Positions 62,638 to 64,000 of a DNA stretch of 64,000 nucleotides are shown here, piece after piece (positions within the stretch are counted from its first letter, which is position 1; each line of letters starts with the position of its first letter). The translations under genes were made by a program, and so were the position numbers. This DNA is from Methylosinus sp. PW1 (lineage in GTDB: Bacteria > Pseudomonadota > Alphaproteobacteria > Rhizobiales > Beijerinckiaceae), in NCBI RefSeq assembly GCF_000745215.1, contig NZ_JQNK01000009.1:2108001-2172000 (forward strand), given 5' to 3'. Under the pieces are notes generated by a model, which was not told the DNA's origin, ran no database searches, and was given only the letters and a program-made list of their open reading frames with translations.

Positions 62638-63813
62638 ATGATCGAATTGGCGCCGACCTTGTTTTTATTCGGCGCCTTCATGCTGTCGCTGCTGGGCGTC
62701 TTTCTCTATGCGATCTGGCGAGGAGACGAAGAGGCGCAAGAGCTCTGGTGGTGGTCCGCCGTTTTCGCGACCGCCGGCGCCGCGGCGCTCACCTACGCCT
62801 TCCGCAACGAGGCCGAATGGCTGTCGATCATTTTCGGCAATGCGCTCAATATGTGGTCTTGCGGCCTGCTCTGGACAGGCGTCGTCGTCTTCGTCGAGAA
62901 GCCCGTTCGCCTGCCGCTCGCTCTTCTCGGCGGCGCGATCTGGATCGCCGGCCTCTGGCGCATGGGCATTCACATGCGCATCGCGGAAACGGCGGCGATC
63001 TCGGCGGTCTATGAAGCCGCCGCGGCCTGGGAATTGTTCCGCTACAATCGGATCCGCGAGCAGCGTCTCGTCTCGTCGCGCGTGACGGCCTGGATCATCG
63101 CTCTCCAGGCCGCGCTCGATTTCGCGCTCGCGGTCGCCGCGCCCTTTCTCGTGGTGGACAATGAGAGCTTTCTCACCAGCCCTTACCTCAAGGCTCGTTT
63201 TCTCGAGCTCTCGGGCTTCGTCGCCATTCTCGGCTTTCTGGTGGCGACGCTCTCCAAAGAGCGCCTCGCCAAGCGAAGAGAAGTCGCGGCGATGATCGAT
63301 CCGCTGACCGGCCTTCCCAATCGGCGAGCTTTCGAACGGGCGGTCGAGCGCGCGAAGCGGTCGGCCCCTGCGCCGTCGACGGCGGTGCTCGTCTTCGATC
63401 TCGACAATTTCAAATATATCAACGACCGCTTCGGCCATGCCGAGGGCGACCGCGTGCTGGCCGTCTTCGGCGCGACGGCGACGCGAAACACGCGATCGAG
63501 CGACATGCTGGCGCGCATCGGCGGCGAGGAATTCGTCGCCATCCTCTCTCCGGCCGATCGGACGAGCGCATTGGCGATCGCCGAACGCATTCGCTCGGCT
63601 TTCATCCACGACGCAGCGCATCTCGCGGACGGCGCGGCGACCGTCAGCGTCGGCGTCACCGTGCTCGAGGATGCGACGCCGGATCTCGCCGCCATGACCC
63701 GCGTCGCCGACGATGCGCTCTATCGCGCCAAGGCGGAGGGGCGCAATCGCGTGATCTTCGCCGGCGCGCAACGACGTGGCGATGCAGGCATCCTGAGCGT
63801 AACAGCGCGTTAA
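62638..63813 (+). CDS. membrane diguanylate cyclase (GGDEF)
   Basis: The protein has 391 aa. About six hydrophobic helices occupy residues 1-205 (for example LFLFGAFMLSLLGVFLYAIW). The GGDEF domain covers about 220-385, with DPLTGLPNRRAFERAVERA, the DLDNFKYINDRFGHAEGD nucleotide site and the active-site GGEEF at 295-299. An inhibitory I-site RSSD lies five residues before it, so product feedback is likely. It should make cyclic di-GMP. The input signal is unknown. It follows the murU gene by 184 bases. Confidence 0.93.
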   Translation: MIELAPTLFLFGAFMLSLLGVFLYAIWRGDEEAQELWWWSAVFATAGAAALTYAFRNEAEWLSIIFGNALNMWSCGLLWTGVVVFVEKPVRLPLALLGGAIWIAGLWRMGIHMRIAETAAISAVYEAAAAWELFRYNRIREQRLVSSRVTAWIIALQAALDFALAVAAPFLVVDNESFLTSPYLKARFLELSGFVAILGFLVATLSKERLAKRREVAAMIDPLTGLPNRRAFERAVERAKRSAPAPSTAVLVFDLDNFKYINDRFGHAEGDRVLAVFGATATRNTRSSDMLARIGGEEFVAILSPADRTSALAIAERIRSAFIHDAAHLADGAATVSVGVTVLEDATPDLAAMTRVADDALYRAKAEGRNRVIFAGAQRRGDAGILSVTAR

Positions 63814-63903
63814 CCAAAGCGCATCCATACTGCCCCTACGTGCCGTGAGCCTCGCCGCGTGACGCGGGCGGCCGGCGCACGCCACGCTTGTCTCAGGGCC
63901 GTC

Positions 63904-64000
63904 ATGGGCGAGATCATCGAATCGTTAGTGATCGGCGCGGGGCCTGCGGGCCTCACCGCCGCTTATGTTCTGGCGAAGAACGGCCACGAGGTTCTCGTCC
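63904..64000 (+). CDS. FAD/NAD(P)-dependent oxidoreductase, N-terminal fragment (right edge)
   Basis: The first 32 codons are in the window and begin MGEIIESLVIGAGPAGLTAA. The GAGPAG turn between a strand and a helix is the FAD-binding Rossmann motif. Similar starts occur in amine oxidases, UDP-galactopyranose mutases and squalene-associated desaturases. The rest of the gene is outside the window, so no narrower call is possible. Confidence 0.7.
   Translation, partial: MGEIIESLVIGAGPAGLTAAYVLAKNGHEVLV

Noticed and set aside
1..64000. CRISPR arrays, tRNA or rRNA genes, insertion sequences, prophage
   Set aside because: No regularly spaced repeats, cloverleaf, rRNA signatures or transposase/integrase reading frames were seen on either strand.

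Overview
The window is high-GC DNA with dense, often translationally overlapping genes, from an alphaproteobacterium of the Rhizobiales. A methanotroph of the Methylosinus/Methylocystis type is most likely. Three things point there: the order maf-[origin]-hemE-hemJ-rho-mnmE-mnmG-rsmG-parA-parB, a divL-type pseudo-kinase beside ahcY, and a Tat-exported 13-cysteine copper-storage protein of the Csp1 family, first described from Methylosinus trichosporium. The genus call is inference.

Bases 1-28834 hold a type VI secretion system (T6SS) in two divergent arms. The leftward arm is ompA-like gene, tssA, tssB, tssC, hcp, tssE, tssF, tssG, clpV (clpV runs off the left edge). The rightward arm is vgrG, a DUF6931-like gene, tagH/fha, tssK, tssL with an OmpA tail, tssM, tagF, a PP2C phosphatase and a Ser/Thr kinase. 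The last three plus the FHA protein form the usual threonine-phosphorylation switch. The arm ends in likely cargo: a propeller plus NlpC/P60-like secreted protein, and a candidate toxin with a C-terminal RES/ADP-ribosyltransferase-like domain that overlaps a small zinc-ribbon-like putative immunity gene. No tssJ and no PAAR gene were seen.

Bases 29008-37742 hold two exported caspase-fold proteins and a DUF4384 protein, with a SAM methyltransferase and an FMN glutamate-synthase-like protein between them. The first caspase keeps its His/Cys dyad and carries nine two-cysteine repeats. The second has lost both catalytic residues. Bases 37891-43491 are housekeeping: smr, mltA, a Tim44-like gene, fxsA, secB, dnaQ, coaE and maf.

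The AT-rich gap at about 43490-43931, with DnaA-box and CtrA-like sites beside hemE, is the predicted chromosomal origin. It is followed by hemE, hemJ, rho, mnmE, mnmG, rsmG, parA and parB, with two parS sites (one inside rsmG). Next come mgtC, csp1, a membrane protein, ahcY, a secreted orphan, divL, a tsaE-amgK fusion, murU, a diguanylate cyclase and the start of an FAD oxidoreductase.

Three kinds of intergenic palindromic repeat occur: a 132-bp element in two inverted copies, a 185-bp element with perfect 40-bp terminal inverted repeats, and a 22-bp perfect hairpin between convergent genes. No tRNA, rRNA, CRISPR array or insertion sequence was recognised.
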